64,000 nucleotides of DNA from Pseudomonas sp. 102515 (GCF_031085165.1 NZ_JAVHTY010000007.1:1-64000), one strand, 5' to 3'; counted from the first letter of the stretch, positions 52,199 through 62,093 are shown. The notes: generated from the sequence alone by a model not told the origin. Numbers and translations are program-made.

Positions 52199-53092
52199 AT
52201 GCAGGTTCGAGAAGGCTACGCCGATTTCCAGGGTCACCAGACCTGGTACCGGGTCACCGGTGACCTGACCAGTGGGCGGCTGCCGCTGGTAGTGGCCCAT
52301 GGCGGACCGGGTTGTACGCACGACTATGTCGACAGCTTCAAGGATCTGGCCGAGCACGGCTGGCCGGTGGTGCATTACGACCAGTTGGGCAATGGCCGTT
52401 CCACCCACCTGCGCGGCATCGATCCGGGTTTCTGGACGGTGGCGTTGTTTCTCGACGAATTGAACAACTTGCTGCGCCACCTGGGTATCCGCCAGTACGC
52501 GTTGCTTGGCCAGTCCTGGGGAGGAATGCTCGCTGCCGAGCACGGGGTGCGTCAGCCTGCAGGACTGCGGGGGTTGATCATCGCCAATTCGCCTGCGTCC
52601 ATGGCGCTCTGGCGCGAAGCTGCGACAGGGCTGCGAGCCGAGTTGCCGCCCGAGGTGCAGGCCACCCTGGAGCGCCACGAGGCCGCCGGCACCACCGACT
52701 CTCCGGAGTATCGCGCCGCCAGCCAGGTCTTCTATGACCGCCATGTCTGCCGGGTGCAGCCCATGCCGGCCGAGGTGGCGCGGACCTTCGCCGCCATCGA
52801 CGCCGATCCCACCGTCTATCACGCCATGAACGGCCCCACCGAATTCCATGTGATCGGCAGTCTCCGGGACTGGAGCGTGATCGAGCGGCTGGCGCGGATC
52901 CAGGTGCCGACGCTGCTGATCTCCGGGCGTCACGACGAGGCCACGCCGGCCTGCGTGGAGCCCTTCGACCGGCTCATACCGGACGCACGCTGGCGCATCT
53001 TCGAGAATTCCAGCCATATGCCCCATGTGGAAGAACGCGAAGCCTGCATGGCCACGGTGGCGATCTTTCTCGCCGAGGTGGAAGGCCGCTAG
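52199..53092 (+). CDS. Proline iminopeptidase-like alpha/beta hydrolase (S33)
   Basis: 297 residues. [10 protein letters not shown] (oxyanion), [11 protein letters not shown], nucleophile elbow GQSWGG, acid SGRHDEATP and His SSHMPHVEE complete the triad; together with HGGPG this is the S33 proline-iminopeptidase/amino-acid-amidase pattern. Cytoplasmic. Exact substrate not known. Its stop TAG shares the palindrome CTAG with the stop of the converging GTPase gene. Confidence 0.86.
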   Translation: MQVREGYADFQGHQTWYRVTGDLTSGRLPLVVAHGGPGCTHDYVDSFKDLAEHGWPVVHYDQLGNGRSTHLRGIDPGFWTVALFLDELNNLLRHLGIRQYALLGQSWGGMLAAEHGVRQPAGLRGLIIANSPASMALWREAATGLRAELPPEVQATLERHEAAGTTDSPEYRAASQVFYDRHVCRVQPMPAEVARTFAAIDADPTVYHAMNGPTEFHVIGSLRDWSVIERLARIQVPTLLISGRHDEATPACVEPFDRLIPDARWRIFENSSHMPHVEEREACMATVAIFLAEVEGR

Positions 53093-54465
53093 GCGTCGGC
53101 GTCCAGGGCCGCGGCGATCTCGTCGATCCGGCTCTGGCGATCGTCGGCCTGCAGGCGCGGGCGTGGATTGAGCGCCGACCATTCCGGGTGGGCCCGGGCC
53201 ACCTGTACGGCGGCGGGCAGCTTGCCCTCGCGCCAGCGCTGCTCGTCGGGGGCGGCCACCTCGATGGCGCCCTGGGCGGCATGGCCGCGGGTCTCCAGGG
53301 CCGCCAGCAGTTGCCGCTGCCGCAACGCCAGCAGCCGCAGCACGGCATCGTCGATGGACAGCTCCCGCCCGCCGCGCAGCTTGCCGAACAGCCGCCGGCC
53401 ATAGTGGCCACCGGTCTGGGCCAGGCCGCCAGCCAGGGCGCCCAGTACCGTGGCGGCGCCCAGGGTCAGGCCACCGGCGAGCAGGTCGAGGCCGACCCCA
53501 GCCGCGGCCCCGGCCGCCACGCCGCCGCCCAGGCGGATGCCCAGCAGGCGCAGGGTTTCCGGATTGAACAAGTCATCGCCCCAGCGACCGTCCAGCAGCG
53601 GCAGGTCGCTGGCATGGGCATCGCCCGGGCGAAAGCCGAACAGTCGCAGGAGTTCTTCAACGCAGCGCTGTTCGCGGGTGCGCAGGGCGTCGCGCAACTC
53701 GGCGGTCGCGGTATTCACCTCAGCTTCGCCAGGCGCCACGCTGCGTCGGGCGGCGGCGGCGTCCACCAGCAATTCAGCGATCCGTCGCACGCCTTGCTGA
53801 TGGCGGCGGCGCGCCTGCTCGGCATGGTCGGCGATCAGGCGTTGCAGCGCCGGGCGGCCACTTTCCAGCAGGGTCGCCAGGCTTTCATAGAGACGCGCCT
53901 CGCCATCCGCCGGCGGGGCGACGCTATCGAACCGTACCAGGGCATGCAGGCCGAGACGGGCCAGGGTGGCGCGCCAGTCGTCGGCGCGATGACCGTCGGC
54001 GGCGACGAAATTGAGTACCGGTACCAGCGGCCGACCGCAACCGGCCAGCACCGCCAGTTCGTCGCGGTACTTGGCCAGCACCGGCTCGCGGGCGTCGATC
54101 ACATAGAGCCCGGCGTCGGACGCGCGCAGCTGGCGGATCACCTTGGCTTCCTGCTCGAATCTCTGGCGGGCTTCCACGCTGTCGAGAAAGCGGTCGAGCA
54201 GGGTGGCGGCGTCCAGGCGCTCGCCGGGTCGTTCCAGTTGCTCCAGATAGTCGCGCAGGGCGATGGCGTCTTCCAGGCCGGGGGTATCGTAGAGCTCCAG
54301 CAGCGCCTCGCCGTCCACCGACAGCCGGGCACCCTCGACATGGCGGGTGGTGCTGGGACGGTGGGAGACCTCGCCGAAGTCGACGTCGCGGGTCAGGGTG
54401 CGCAGCAGTGACGTCTTGCCGACATTGGTATGACCGACCAGCGCCAGGCGCAGGGGGGCGCTCAT
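53089..54465 (-). CDS. GTPase with DUF3482 domain
   Basis: 458 residues. N-terminal Era/TrmE-like G domain: GHTNVGKTS (G1, residues 10-18), STTRH (G2), DTPG (G3), and NFVA in place of NKxD (G4 appears degenerate). The rest is DUF3482, with [20 protein letters not shown] then [20 protein letters not shown], two glycine-rich membrane-active helices. Starts inside the DUF2868 gene (ATGA). Such pairs are conserved in Pseudomonas but have no assigned role. Confidence 0.85.
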   Translation of the reverse strand: MSAPLRLALVGHTNVGKTSLLRTLTRDVDFGEVSHRPSTTRHVEGARLSVDGEALLELYDTPGLEDAIALRDYLEQLERPGERLDAATLLDRFLDSVEARQRFEQEAKVIRQLRASDAGLYVIDAREPVLAKYRDELAVLAGCGRPLVPVLNFVAADGHRADDWRATLARLGLHALVRFDSVAPPADGEARLYESLATLLESGRPALQRLIADHAEQARRRHQQGVRRIAELLVDAAAARRSVAPGEAEVNTATAELRDALRTREQRCVEELLRLFGFRPGDAHASDLPLLDGRWGDDLFNPETLRLLGIRLGGGVAAGAAAGVGLDLLAGGLTLGAATVLGALAGGLAQTGGHYGRRLFGKLRGGRELSIDDAVLRLLALRQRQLLAALETRGHAAQGAIEVAAPDEQRWREGKLPAAVQVARAHPEWSALNPRPRLQADDRQSRIDEIAAALDADA

Positions 54466-55850
54466 GGATTCGTCTCCAGCCAGGCCAGTTCTTCGAGATC
54501 GCCTGCGCAGTGTGCCAGACGCAGGGCGTCCAGCGCCTGGCGCCAGTTGTCCAGGCGGATCGGGTCGAGCTTGCTGCCCAGGGGGGCGGGCAACAGCCAG
54601 ACGCGGGTCGCCGTGGCGCAGCGCGACAATTCTGCCAGCAAGGTCAGGGTACCGCGATCCGGCGACCGGCGCGGATCGCAGGCGATCAGCAGGCGGCGCG
54701 CCGGATAGCGGGTCAGCTGTTCGAGCAGATGGCGCCGGCCCTGGCCATCGTCGAGGATGCCGGCGTCACGCACGCCCTCGGGCAGCGGCGGCGGCCAGGT
54801 ATGGTCGGTGAGTTCGATGCCCACCAGCAGCGCCTCGTCGCCGGTGCGGGCGAGGCCGCCGGCGTCCTGCTGGGGCAGCTGTGCGGGGGCGGCGTCGTTC
54901 ACGCCCAGGCGTTCGCTGGTGGGCAGCAGGCGTTCGCGCAGGTGCAGGTAGCCGGGGCGCTCGACGTCCAGCCGCAGCCGTTTGCGACCGCGTCGCCAGC
55001 GCCACAGGCAGAGCAGGGTGAGCAGCAGCCGTGGCAGCAGGCCATAGACCAGCACCACGCCCAGCAGCCAGCCGGCCCAGGCCTGACGTGCCATGGCCAG
55101 GGGGCTGGCGGCATCGCCACTGGCGACGATGCTGGCCGGATCGGGCAGCGGAAAACCCAGCAGCTGGGGCAGGGCGCCGAGCACCTGGGTCAGCAGCACG
55201 AAGGTATCGCTGCCGAGCAGGGTGGTCTCCCAGGCGAACAGATAGCTGCGTCCGGAGAGCAGCGCCAGCAGGGTGGCCAGGGCACTGCCGAGGATCAGCA
55301 GCCAGAGGCCGTGGACCAGGCCCCCCAGCGCCCAGGGCAGCAGACGGGCGCGGCCGAGCAGTCCGACCAGCGCGGGCCCCAGGTGCAGGGCCCGGGCATC
55401 GCGCGCCAGGCGGCCGGACAGCCACAGCCAGAGGCGCGCCAGCGGCGAGGCCAGTTGTCGACCGCCGCCCAGCAGGCCAAGGGTCCAGACCAGCAGGCTG
55501 AGCAAGTTGAGACCGAGCAGACTGCCCAGCGCCCAGAACACATTGACCGGGCGACTGCCGTCACCCAGGGCCCCGGCGGCGAGCCCCGCGCCGCAGAACA
55601 GCGCGACGATGCCCAGCAGCCAGGCGGCCAGCACCGCGCCCTGGCGCCAGCGGCGCCGCGCCGCCCGCAGGCCGTCGCGCTGGGCGAGCAGGCGGGCGCG
55701 GGTCACCAGCCGCGTCTCGAAGGGACCGCCTGCCACTCGCGCCTGGCGATTGGCCTCGGCGTCTTCTAGCGGGCCGCTGTCTTCCTCGGTCAGGCGCAGG
55801 GCTTCGGTGAGCCAGAGGTCTTCGAAGGCGGGAGAGGGGAGTGCGGTCAC
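54462..55850 (-). CDS. DUF2868 membrane protein
   Basis: 462 residues from the GTG at 55850 (a TTG at 55871 is also possible). Five or six hydrophobic segments in two clusters, e.g. GAVLAAWLLGIVALFCGAGL and WALGGLVHGLWLLILGSALA, then a C-terminal soluble part with RLLIACDPRRSPDRGTLTLL. DUF2868 family, function unknown, always seen with the DUF3482 GTPase by context. Four-base overlap with the GTPase gene, so both are translated together. Confidence 0.82.
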   Translation of the reverse strand: MTALPSPAFEDLWLTEALRLTEEDSGPLEDAEANRQARVAGGPFETRLVTRARLLAQRDGLRAARRRWRQGAVLAAWLLGIVALFCGAGLAAGALGDGSRPVNVFWALGSLLGLNLLSLLVWTLGLLGGGRQLASPLARLWLWLSGRLARDARALHLGPALVGLLGRARLLPWALGGLVHGLWLLILGSALATLLALLSGRSYLFAWETTLLGSDTFVLLTQVLGALPQLLGFPLPDPASIVASGDAASPLAMARQAWAGWLLGVVLVYGLLPRLLLTLLCLWRWRRGRKRLRLDVERPGYLHLRERLLPTSERLGVNDAAPAQLPQQDAGGLARTGDEALLVGIELTDHTWPPPLPEGVRDAGILDDGQGRRHLLEQLTRYPARRLLIACDPRRSPDRGTLTLLAELSRCATATRVWLLPAPLGSKLDPIRLDNWRQALDALRLAHCAGDLEELAWLETNP

Positions 55851-55931
55851 GCGTCGGCGCCCTTGCGGCAAAGACGCCGAGCATAGTCCCTGGCGCCCTG
55901 GCTGTTAACGCCTCTGTTATGCTCTGTCACC

Positions 55932-56447
55932 ATGAAAACCTCTCTTCCCCTGAGCCTGATCGTCGCCGTGGCCGACAACGGCGTCATCGGCATCGACAAT
56001 CGGCTCCCCTGGCACCTGCCGGCGGAGCTCAAATATTTCAAGGCCGTGACCCTCGGCAAGCCGCTGGTCATGGGTCGCAAGACCTGGGATTCCCTGGGCC
56101 GCCCGTTGCCGGGCCGGCTGAATCTGGTGGTCTCCCGTCAGACTGATCTGGTGGCCGAAGGTGCCGAGGTGCGGACGTCGCTGGCCGCTGCCGTCGAGCG
56201 CGCCGAGGCCTGGGCGCGGGACCGTGAGGCCAGCGAGATCATGCTGATCGGTGGCGCCCAGCTGTTCGCCGAAGCCCTGCCGGTGGCCCAGCGCCTCTAC
56301 CTGACCCGCGTCGCCCTGGCGCCGGCCGGGGATGTGTTCTTTCCCGACTGGCACGAGGCCGAGTGGGAACTCGTCTCGCGCCAGCAGCACGCGGCCGAAG
56401 CAGACCGTCCGGCCTACGCCTGCGAGGTCTGGGAGCGCCGGGCCTAG
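55932..56447 (+). CDS. folA: Dihydrofolate reductase FolA
   Basis: 171 residues. LSLIVAVADNGVIGIDNRLP, WHLPAELKYFKAVTLGKPLV, MGRKTWDSLGRPLPGRLNLV and LIGGAQLFAEALPVAQRLYL are the DHFR core. NADPH-dependent reduction of dihydrofolate. The acid in the active site is Glu 32 (PAEL), where most bacterial enzymes, as I recall E. coli and P. aeruginosa, have Asp. Divergent from the DUF2868 gene, as is common in Pseudomonas. Confidence 0.95.
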   Translation: MKTSLPLSLIVAVADNGVIGIDNRLPWHLPAELKYFKAVTLGKPLVMGRKTWDSLGRPLPGRLNLVVSRQTDLVAEGAEVRTSLAAAVERAEAWARDREASEIMLIGGAQLFAEALPVAQRLYLTRVALAPAGDVFFPDWHEAEWELVSRQQHAAEADRPAYACEVWERRA

Positions 56448-56568
56448 GGTCGGTCGCGACGCCTGCATTCTCCTGCCGCTTTCCTCCGGCGCTAAGCAAA
56501 GCCTAAGGCTGCCCTGGCATAAAGGACGCTGAGGCGAGCCGCCCGGGCGGCCGGAGGGTGCAGACGTG

Positions 56569-57474
56569 ATGGCGATCGACAGCCAGATGCAGACGACGAC
56601 GGCAGGGACTCAGCCTGCCCGTCCAGGCGCGACAGGCAACCAGACAACTTCCACGGCCGACAGCGGCCAGGCTGGCGAGGCGTCCGGTGGCAGCGCCGTC
56701 GCCGTGGACCTGTCGCCCGCCGCCCAGTTGATCGCCGGCCTGCTGCCGGGGCAGTCGAGTGGCAATGCCGATCTCGACGGCTTCATGCAGATCCTCCAGC
56801 AGCAGATCCGCAGCCAGGGCACCGACGCCGCCGTGCTCGGCGAACTGCCCCAGGGCGCCAGTGCCGACCGCGTGCAATTGGCCAAGCAGGCGGCCAATCA
56901 CCTGCTGGTGAGCTATTACCAGGACGACAGTCGCTATGCCGACGCCTCCACCCAGGATCCCTTCGCCAATCTGGACAGCGACAGCCTGACGCGTATCGCC
57001 AGCGACGATTCCGGCACCTTTACTTCGGCTGAACGTCAGCTGGCCTATTTCGAAGGGGTGCAGCGCGGCACCGATGGCGCCAACGTGGCCTTTTCCGGGC
57101 TCTCCCCGCAGGCTCAGGGAGCCGCTTCCTGGAACTGGGCACCCGCCGCCACGGAAGACGCCGGCATCCTCGGTACGCTGAATCCCGGCATGCCGGATTG
57201 GCAACCCAATCAGTTGAGCAGCCACCTCATCGACGGCCTGAGCCCCGGCGGCGTGGCGACCGCTGCCGCTCAAGAAGCCGCTCAATTGTCGGCGCCGACC
57301 TTCAACGTCACCACCGGGGCGGATGGCGCACCCCAATGGACGACGCAACCGGCGGACGGGCAGGACGCCGAAGCGAGCACCGCGCTGGATGGCAGTATTC
57401 TCACCCAGATGACCGGCGCGACGGCGGCGCCTTCGCTGTCGCTCTATCGTCAGATCGCCGCCTACGGCGGTTGA
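56569..57474 (+). CDS. Protein of unknown function, Ala/Gln/Ser-rich
   Basis: 301 residues from the ATG at 56569 (a GTG three bases upstream is equally good; GGAGGG lies ahead of both). No signal peptide and no membrane helix. Begins with a disordered Thr/Gly/Ala stretch; residues 50-140 contain helices (DLSPAAQLIAGLLPGQ; RVQLAKQAANHLLVSYYQDD); the end, ILTQMTGATAAPSLSLYRQI, is again helical. Low-complexity linkers recall flagellar or secreted hook-type proteins, but no family is recognised. Confidence 0.65.
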   Translation: MAIDSQMQTTTAGTQPARPGATGNQTTSTADSGQAGEASGGSAVAVDLSPAAQLIAGLLPGQSSGNADLDGFMQILQQQIRSQGTDAAVLGELPQGASADRVQLAKQAANHLLVSYYQDDSRYADASTQDPFANLDSDSLTRIASDDSGTFTSAERQLAYFEGVQRGTDGANVAFSGLSPQAQGAASWNWAPAATEDAGILGTLNPGMPDWQPNQLSSHLIDGLSPGGVATAAAQEAAQLSAPTFNVTTGADGAPQWTTQPADGQDAEASTALDGSILTQMTGATAAPSLSLYRQIAAYGG

Positions 57475-57505
57475 GGTCAGGCAGTCCCGAGGTCCGACCC
57501 TGCCT

Positions 57506-57582
57506 GTTGGGCTTCGACGATGGAGCCGTCTCAACCCAACCTACGCGGTCGGTAGGTTGGGTTGAGCGCAGCGAAGCCCAAC
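57506..57582. repeat. Large cruciform intergenic repeat
   Basis: GTTGGGCTTCG (57506-57516) pairs with CGAAGCCCAAC (57572-57582), and inside it CTCAACCCAACCTAC (57530-57544) pairs with GTAGGTTGGGTTGAG (57552-57566), all without mismatch. The element GTAGGTTGGGTTGAGC...GAAGCCCAAC is a dispersed repeat known from many Proteobacteria. Only this copy was seen in the window. Confidence 0.8.
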
Positions 57583-57600
57583 GCTCCCAGCAACCAGTGT

Positions 57601-58038
57601 TCAGATCGCCCGCAGCTTCTTCGCCGGCAGGTAGTCGCGGTGGACGCGCTCTTCCACCAGGTACAGCCAGCAGGGGCCTTCCACCTGGGGGAAGAGGCGC
57701 ACTTCCTGGATGCTGCTGGGCTTGATCGCACCATTGCCCAGCTGCACGGCCACCTCCTGCCCCAGGCGGAAGCGCGGGACCACGCCGGCGTCCACCACGC
57801 TCTGCTCGGCCTTGGTCGCCGGACGGCCCAGGTATTCGCCCAGGTCCACCGGACCGGAGGGGCCTTCGGCGACGGTGTCCACATGGAAGCTGTAGGCGGT
57901 GGCCAGGCCTTCGTCACCACCGTGGATCTCGCCCTGCTTGATGCGCGACACGGCCTGGTCGAGGGCGGCGTCGAGCGTCAGTTCGTTGTTCGATTGCAGG
58001 GTGATGACGATGCGGCGTTCGAAGGGGTACTGGCTCAT
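57601..58038 (-). CDS. Protein of unknown function
   Basis: 145 residues. YPFERRIVITLQSNNELTLD at the N-terminus, RFRLGQEVAVQLGNGAIKPS in the middle, and SIQEVRLFPQVEGPCWLYLV near the end. Soluble, mixed alpha/beta, no signal peptide. Alone on the minus strand between the cruciform repeat and yejK. No family recognised. Confidence 0.65.
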   Translation of the reverse strand: MSQYPFERRIVITLQSNNELTLDAALDQAVSRIKQGEIHGGDEGLATAYSFHVDTVAEGPSGPVDLGEYLGRPATKAEQSVVDAGVVPRFRLGQEVAVQLGNGAIKPSSIQEVRLFPQVEGPCWLYLVEERVHRDYLPAKKLRAI

Positions 58039-58219
58039 GGTTTCGACTTTTTCGGCAGATAAGGAAAAGAAGGGACATCTTGTGCCCCCTTTGGCCGGCC
58101 GCTGTCCAGCCGGGGGCGCCCGATCGGTGATCGCGTTTGCAACCCCAGGTGTCCAGCGGCCCGGCGGTCACTAGGGCTTGGGTGAAAAGTGCCTGCGCTC
58201 GGCGACTTTTCGGACAAGC

Positions 58220-59227
58220 CTAGTCCTTGCGCCGCTTGAGCTGGTCTTTCAGCTGGGTCGGCACCTCGCGAATGATCAGCAGATCCTGACCCTCGTCGTA
58301 TTCGATGCGCGAACCCAGCAGGTGCGCCTCGAAGCTGATCGACAGGCCTTCGGCGCGACCGGTGAAGCGGCGGAATTGGTTGAGGGTGCGCTTGTCCGCC
58401 GGGATCTCCGGCGCCAGACCGTAGTCCTTGTTGCGGATGTAGTCGTAGAAGGCACGCGGCGCTTCGTCGTCCATCAGTTCGGAGAGGGCATCCAGGGCCA
58501 TGGGCTCGCCGCGCTTGGCCTGGCTGCTGGCGTAGTCCACCAGGGTGTCGGTCTTTTCCTTGGCGGCCTCTTCCGGCAGGTCCTCGCTCTCCACGTAGTC
58601 GCTGAAGGCCTTGAGCAGGGTGCGGGTCTCGCCCTTGGCGTCGACGCCTTCCTGGCAGCCGATGAAGTCGCGGAAGTAATCCGAGACCTTCTTGCCGCCC
58701 TTGCCGCGGATAAAGGAGATGTACTGGCGCGACTGCTTGTTGTTGCGCCACTCCGAGAGGTTGATCCGCGCGGCCAGGTGCAGCTGGCCCAGGTCCAGGT
58801 GCTTGGCCGGCGCCACTTCCAGACTCTCGGTGACGGTCACCCCCTCGCTGTGGTGCAGCAGGGCGATGCTCAGGTAGTCGGTCATGCCCTGCTGGTACTG
58901 GGCGAACAGCACATGGCCGCCGGTGGAGAGGTTGCTGCTCTCCATCAGCCCCTTGAGGTGCTCCACCGCCTGGCGACTAAAGGCGACGAAATCCTGTTCG
59001 CCTTCCAGGTAGGCATGGAGCCAGCCGCTGAAGGGATAGGCGCCGGATTCCTCGTGGAACAGGCCCCAGGCCTTGTTCGGCTTGGCGTTGTAGCTGTCGT
59101 TGAGATCGGCCAGCAGATTCTCGATGGCCTGGGAGTCGGCCAGTTCGGCGTCCCGCGCGTGCAGGGTCGCGGGCTGGCCGTCGGGCTTCTTGTCGATCAG
59201 ATGGACGATGGCGTGACGGATCGGCAT
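58220..59227 (-). CDS. yejK: Nucleoid-associated protein YejK (NdpA)
   Basis: 335 residues. [20 protein letters not shown] at the N-terminus, and the later [20 protein letters not shown] and [14 protein letters not shown] segments match the YejK/NdpA family of the nucleoid. Known relatives bind DNA and interact with topoisomerases. Soluble; single gene. Confidence 0.9.
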   Translation of the reverse strand: MPIRHAIVHLIDKKPDGQPATLHARDAELADSQAIENLLADLNDSYNAKPNKAWGLFHEESGAYPFSGWLHAYLEGEQDFVAFSRQAVEHLKGLMESSNLSTGGHVLFAQYQQGMTDYLSIALLHHSEGVTVTESLEVAPAKHLDLGQLHLAARINLSEWRNNKQSRQYISFIRGKGGKKVSDYFRDFIGCQEGVDAKGETRTLLKAFSDYVESEDLPEEAAKEKTDTLVDYASSQAKRGEPMALDALSELMDDEAPRAFYDYIRNKDYGLAPEIPADKRTLNQFRRFTGRAEGLSISFEAHLLGSRIEYDEGQDLLIIREVPTQLKDQLKRRKD

Positions 59228-59304
59228 GGCGGACTCGGGTAACGGGAAAGTCCGCCAGTCTAACGCTCCCGCGCCCTGGCGGGCAGGCCCTTGGCGCCGC
59301 AGGC

Positions 59305-60183
59305 TCAGCGCGCGGCCGTTGCCTGCTTTTCCTGCAGCGCGTTGCCGAGGTGGCGGGTCATGAAGACCGCGGCGTCTTCACGGCGATCCTCCAGCAGCAG
59401 ATCGATCAGCTCGAGGTGCTCCTGGCAGCGGCGCTGGGCCTGCTCGCGATCCACGGACTTCTGGTATTCGATCAAGCGACGCAGGCGATTGAGCCGGCGC
59501 AGCGCATCGAGGATGAAGGCGTTGCCCGAGCAGCGGGCGATGGTCTCGTGCAGGCGGGTGTTGGCGTCGAAGATCTCCGCGGGCGAGGCCTCGAACACCC
59601 GGCCCTTGGCCAGGAGCTCCTGCTCGTCGCGGCAGCGGCGCAATTCGCCGGCATCCAGGGTGAAGCCGGCCTCGCGGATGCCGGCCGGTTCCAGCAGCAG
59701 GCGAAAGCGGTAGCTCTGGGCATAGGCGTCGGGCGAGGTGAGGCCTTCGACGAAACTCCAGCCATAGCCTGGCAGGCGCTCGGCCCAGCCTTCCTGAACG
59801 ATGCGCCTCAGGATGTCGGCCAGTTGTCCGCGGGTGACCTGGTAGCGGCGGATCAGCTCGTTTTCCGTGACCTTCAGCGGCAACTCGCCTTCGATGCGAT
59901 CGCGGGCGATGGTCAGGTACAGGCGTTCGCTGGCGGACACCTCTTCGCGCGCCTGGGGCGTGGCGTCCAGGGCCGCGGCGGCCACGGCGAAACCGCCCTC
60001 GGGATGCCGCGCCAGCAGGCTCTGGTCGGCCATCTGCTGCAGGGCGCTGCGCACCGGCGAGCGCGACACCCGCAGGCGCTCGGCCAGGGTACGCTCGGGC
60101 AGCCGGGTGCCCACCGCCAGCTGGTGCGAGGCGATGTAGGTGAGGATGTCGGGAATCAGTTGGGAGGCGAGGGTGTTGCCCAT
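59305..60183 (-). CDS. GntR-family regulator with two winged helices
   Basis: 292 residues. First winged helix at residues ~5-65 ([20 protein letters not shown]) and a second at ~88-145 ([20 protein letters not shown] with GYGWSFVEG); then an FCD-type ligand domain ([60 protein letters not shown]). Tandem GntR winged helices are less usual. Effector unknown; located downstream of lysP and next to the aldehyde dehydrogenase/DapA-type genes, which it may control. Confidence 0.85.
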   Translation of the reverse strand: MGNTLASQLIPDILTYIASHQLAVGTRLPERTLAERLRVSRSPVRSALQQMADQSLLARHPEGGFAVAAAALDATPQAREEVSASERLYLTIARDRIEGELPLKVTENELIRRYQVTRGQLADILRRIVQEGWAERLPGYGWSFVEGLTSPDAYAQSYRFRLLLEPAGIREAGFTLDAGELRRCRDEQELLAKGRVFEASPAEIFDANTRLHETIARCSGNAFILDALRRLNRLRRLIEYQKSVDREQAQRRCQEHLELIDLLLEDRREDAAVFMTRHLGNALQEKQATAAR

Positions 60184-60273
60184 GGCAGCGCTGGCGAGTC
60201 GACCGGAAGGTCCGGGATGCTAGCACGGGACCCGCCGGGCGCAGCCGGCACGGCGGGTTTCGCGGGTGGTCGT

Positions 60274-61728
60274 TCAGTCGCCGCTCGGGCTGACGTCCAT
60301 GTCCTTGAGCTTCACCAGCCGGCTGCGGTGCTTGCAGCGGTAGCCCAGCCAGACGGCGAGGAACAGCGGCAGGCTGATGTAGGTGGCGGCCAGGCCCAGC
60401 CAGTCGACGCCCTTGGGACCGAACAGGGCGGCATAGTTCTGCCCCAGCGTGATCACCAGGCAGAGGGCGAAGGCCAGCAGCGGCCCGAAGGGAAACAGCT
60501 TGGCGCGATAGGGCAGGTCTTCCAGGCGGCGACCCTGGGCCAGGTAGCCCTGGCGGAAGCGATAGTGGGACACGGCGATGCCCAGCCAGGCGATGAAACC
60601 ACACATGCCCGAGGTGTTGAGCAGCCAGCCATAGAGCGCCTTGTCGCCCACCAGGGAGGTGAAGAAGCACAGGGCCCCCACCGCGGTGGTGGCGAACAGG
60701 GCGTTGCGCGGCACGCCACTGCGCGAGACGCGGGCGAACAGGCGCGGCGCCTTGCCCTGCTCGGCCAGGCTGTGCAGCATCCGGGTCGAGGCATACATGC
60801 CCGAGGTGCCGGCGGAGAGCACCGCCGAGAGGATCACGGCGTTCATCAGGCTGGCGGCGAAGGCCAGGCCGGCGCGCTCGAACAGCAGGGTGAAGGGCGA
60901 GACGGAGACGTCGGTGGCATCGTTCTGCAAGAGGCGCGGATCGGTGTAGGGGATCAGCATGCCGATGACGAAGATCGCCAGCACATAGAACATCAGGATG
61001 CGCCAGAACACCTGGCGGATGGCGATGGGCACGTTCTTGCGCGGATCTTCCGATTCGCCGGCGGCGATGCCGATCAACTCGGTGCCCTGGAAGGAGAAGC
61101 CGGCGATCATGGCCACCCCGACCATGGCCTGCAGACCACCGACGAAGGGCGCCTCGCCCTGGGTGAACACCGCAAGACCCGGCGGCTCGATGCCGCTGAA
61201 GATGCCGAGAATGGCCGCCAGGCCCAGGCCGATGAAGACCACCACGGTGGCCACCTTGATCAGCGCGAACCAGAATTCGCTCTCGCCGAAGCCACGCACC
61301 GACACCGCGTTGAGCAGGAACATCAGCGCGAGGAACAGCGCGCTCCAGATCAGCCCCGGCACCTCGGGAAACCAGAAGCCCATCACGAGTTGCGCCGCCA
61401 CCAGTTCGGCGGCGATGGTCACCGCCCAGTTGTACCAGTAGTTCCAGCCCAGGGCGAAGCCGAAGCCGTCTTCGACGAAGCGACTGCCATAGATGGAGAA
61501 GGAGCCCGACACCGGCTGGTAGGCGGCCATCTCGCCGAGGCTGGTCATGAGGAAATAGACCATCAGACCGATCAGCGCATAGGCCGCCAGGGCGCCGCCC
61601 GGGCCGGCGGTGGCCACGGTGGCGCCGGAGGCGACGAACAGGCCGGTGCCGATGGAACCGCCGATGGCGATCATGTTGAGGTGACGGGGCTTGAGCCGGC
61701 GCTGCAGACGCGGAGAGGCGGTGGACAT
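60274..61728 (-). CDS. lysP: LysP-like amino-acid permease
   Basis: 484 residues from the ATG at 61728. 12 membrane helices of the APC superfamily. Long identity with E. coli LysP from memory: RHLNMIAIGGSIGTGLFVAS, LMVYFLMTSLGEMAAYQPVS, GFGFALGWNYWYNWAVTIAA and FSFQGTELIGIAAGESEDPR. Lysine is therefore the best-supported substrate; other basic amino acids are possible. On the same strand as the flanking GntR gene, 90 bases from it. Confidence 0.88.
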   Translation of the reverse strand: MSTASPRLQRRLKPRHLNMIAIGGSIGTGLFVASGATVATAGPGGALAAYALIGLMVYFLMTSLGEMAAYQPVSGSFSIYGSRFVEDGFGFALGWNYWYNWAVTIAAELVAAQLVMGFWFPEVPGLIWSALFLALMFLLNAVSVRGFGESEFWFALIKVATVVVFIGLGLAAILGIFSGIEPPGLAVFTQGEAPFVGGLQAMVGVAMIAGFSFQGTELIGIAAGESEDPRKNVPIAIRQVFWRILMFYVLAIFVIGMLIPYTDPRLLQNDATDVSVSPFTLLFERAGLAFAASLMNAVILSAVLSAGTSGMYASTRMLHSLAEQGKAPRLFARVSRSGVPRNALFATTAVGALCFFTSLVGDKALYGWLLNTSGMCGFIAWLGIAVSHYRFRQGYLAQGRRLEDLPYRAKLFPFGPLLAFALCLVITLGQNYAALFGPKGVDWLGLAATYISLPLFLAVWLGYRCKHRSRLVKLKDMDVSPSGD

Positions 61729-62093
61729 GGGGTTTCCAGCTGGCAGTTGAAGGGGCCGGACGTTGGCTCTGGCGGCCATTCGCGGTCATGGGTCGCAAGG
61801 CGGTGCATGCATCGCCCTGCCGCCACCTGCGCGGGCAGGCGGCAAAAAAGCGGCGAAGCTTAGCAGGCTAAGGGCGCCAGGTGGGATGGCGGTCGTCGGT
61901 GCGCGAGCGGACCCGCCCGTCCTCGCTATGGGGCGGCGACGCCCGGCGAGCGCTAGCCAACGTGACCGGCGCAGTCGCGAACGGCGAACCGCCGCCACGT
62001 GATCAGCCAAGGTACTGACGTCGAGCGCGGCCAGGCAGGGAGGGCGGTCCGCTGCCCTGCGGCAGCGGACCGGGTAGCGTGTTTAACCCGAGA
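61729..62093. other. Intergenic region, no convincing gene
   Basis: 365 bases between lysP and the aldehyde dehydrogenase gene. Short open frames exist but lack ribosome sites and show no family. The region holds the strong hairpin at 62045-62072. Confidence 0.5.
62045..62072 (-). terminator. Hairpin behind the aldehyde dehydrogenase gene
   Basis: CGGTCCGCTGCC (62045-62056) and GGCAGCGGACCG (62061-62072) form a perfect 12-bp stem with a 4-base loop, 22 bases after the aldehyde dehydrogenase stop. No T-run follows on the minus strand, but the stem is strong. Confidence 0.6.

Noticed and set aside
59350-61863. Open frames of over 800 codons on both strands over the GntR and lysP genes
   Set aside because: Both overlap well-supported genes; they reflect high GC at third positions and give no known motif.
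61763-62010. Short open frames of about 75-80 codons on both strands between lysP and the aldehyde dehydrogenase
   Set aside because: No ribosome sites, Arg/Ala/Pro-rich, overlapping each other; not supported as genes.
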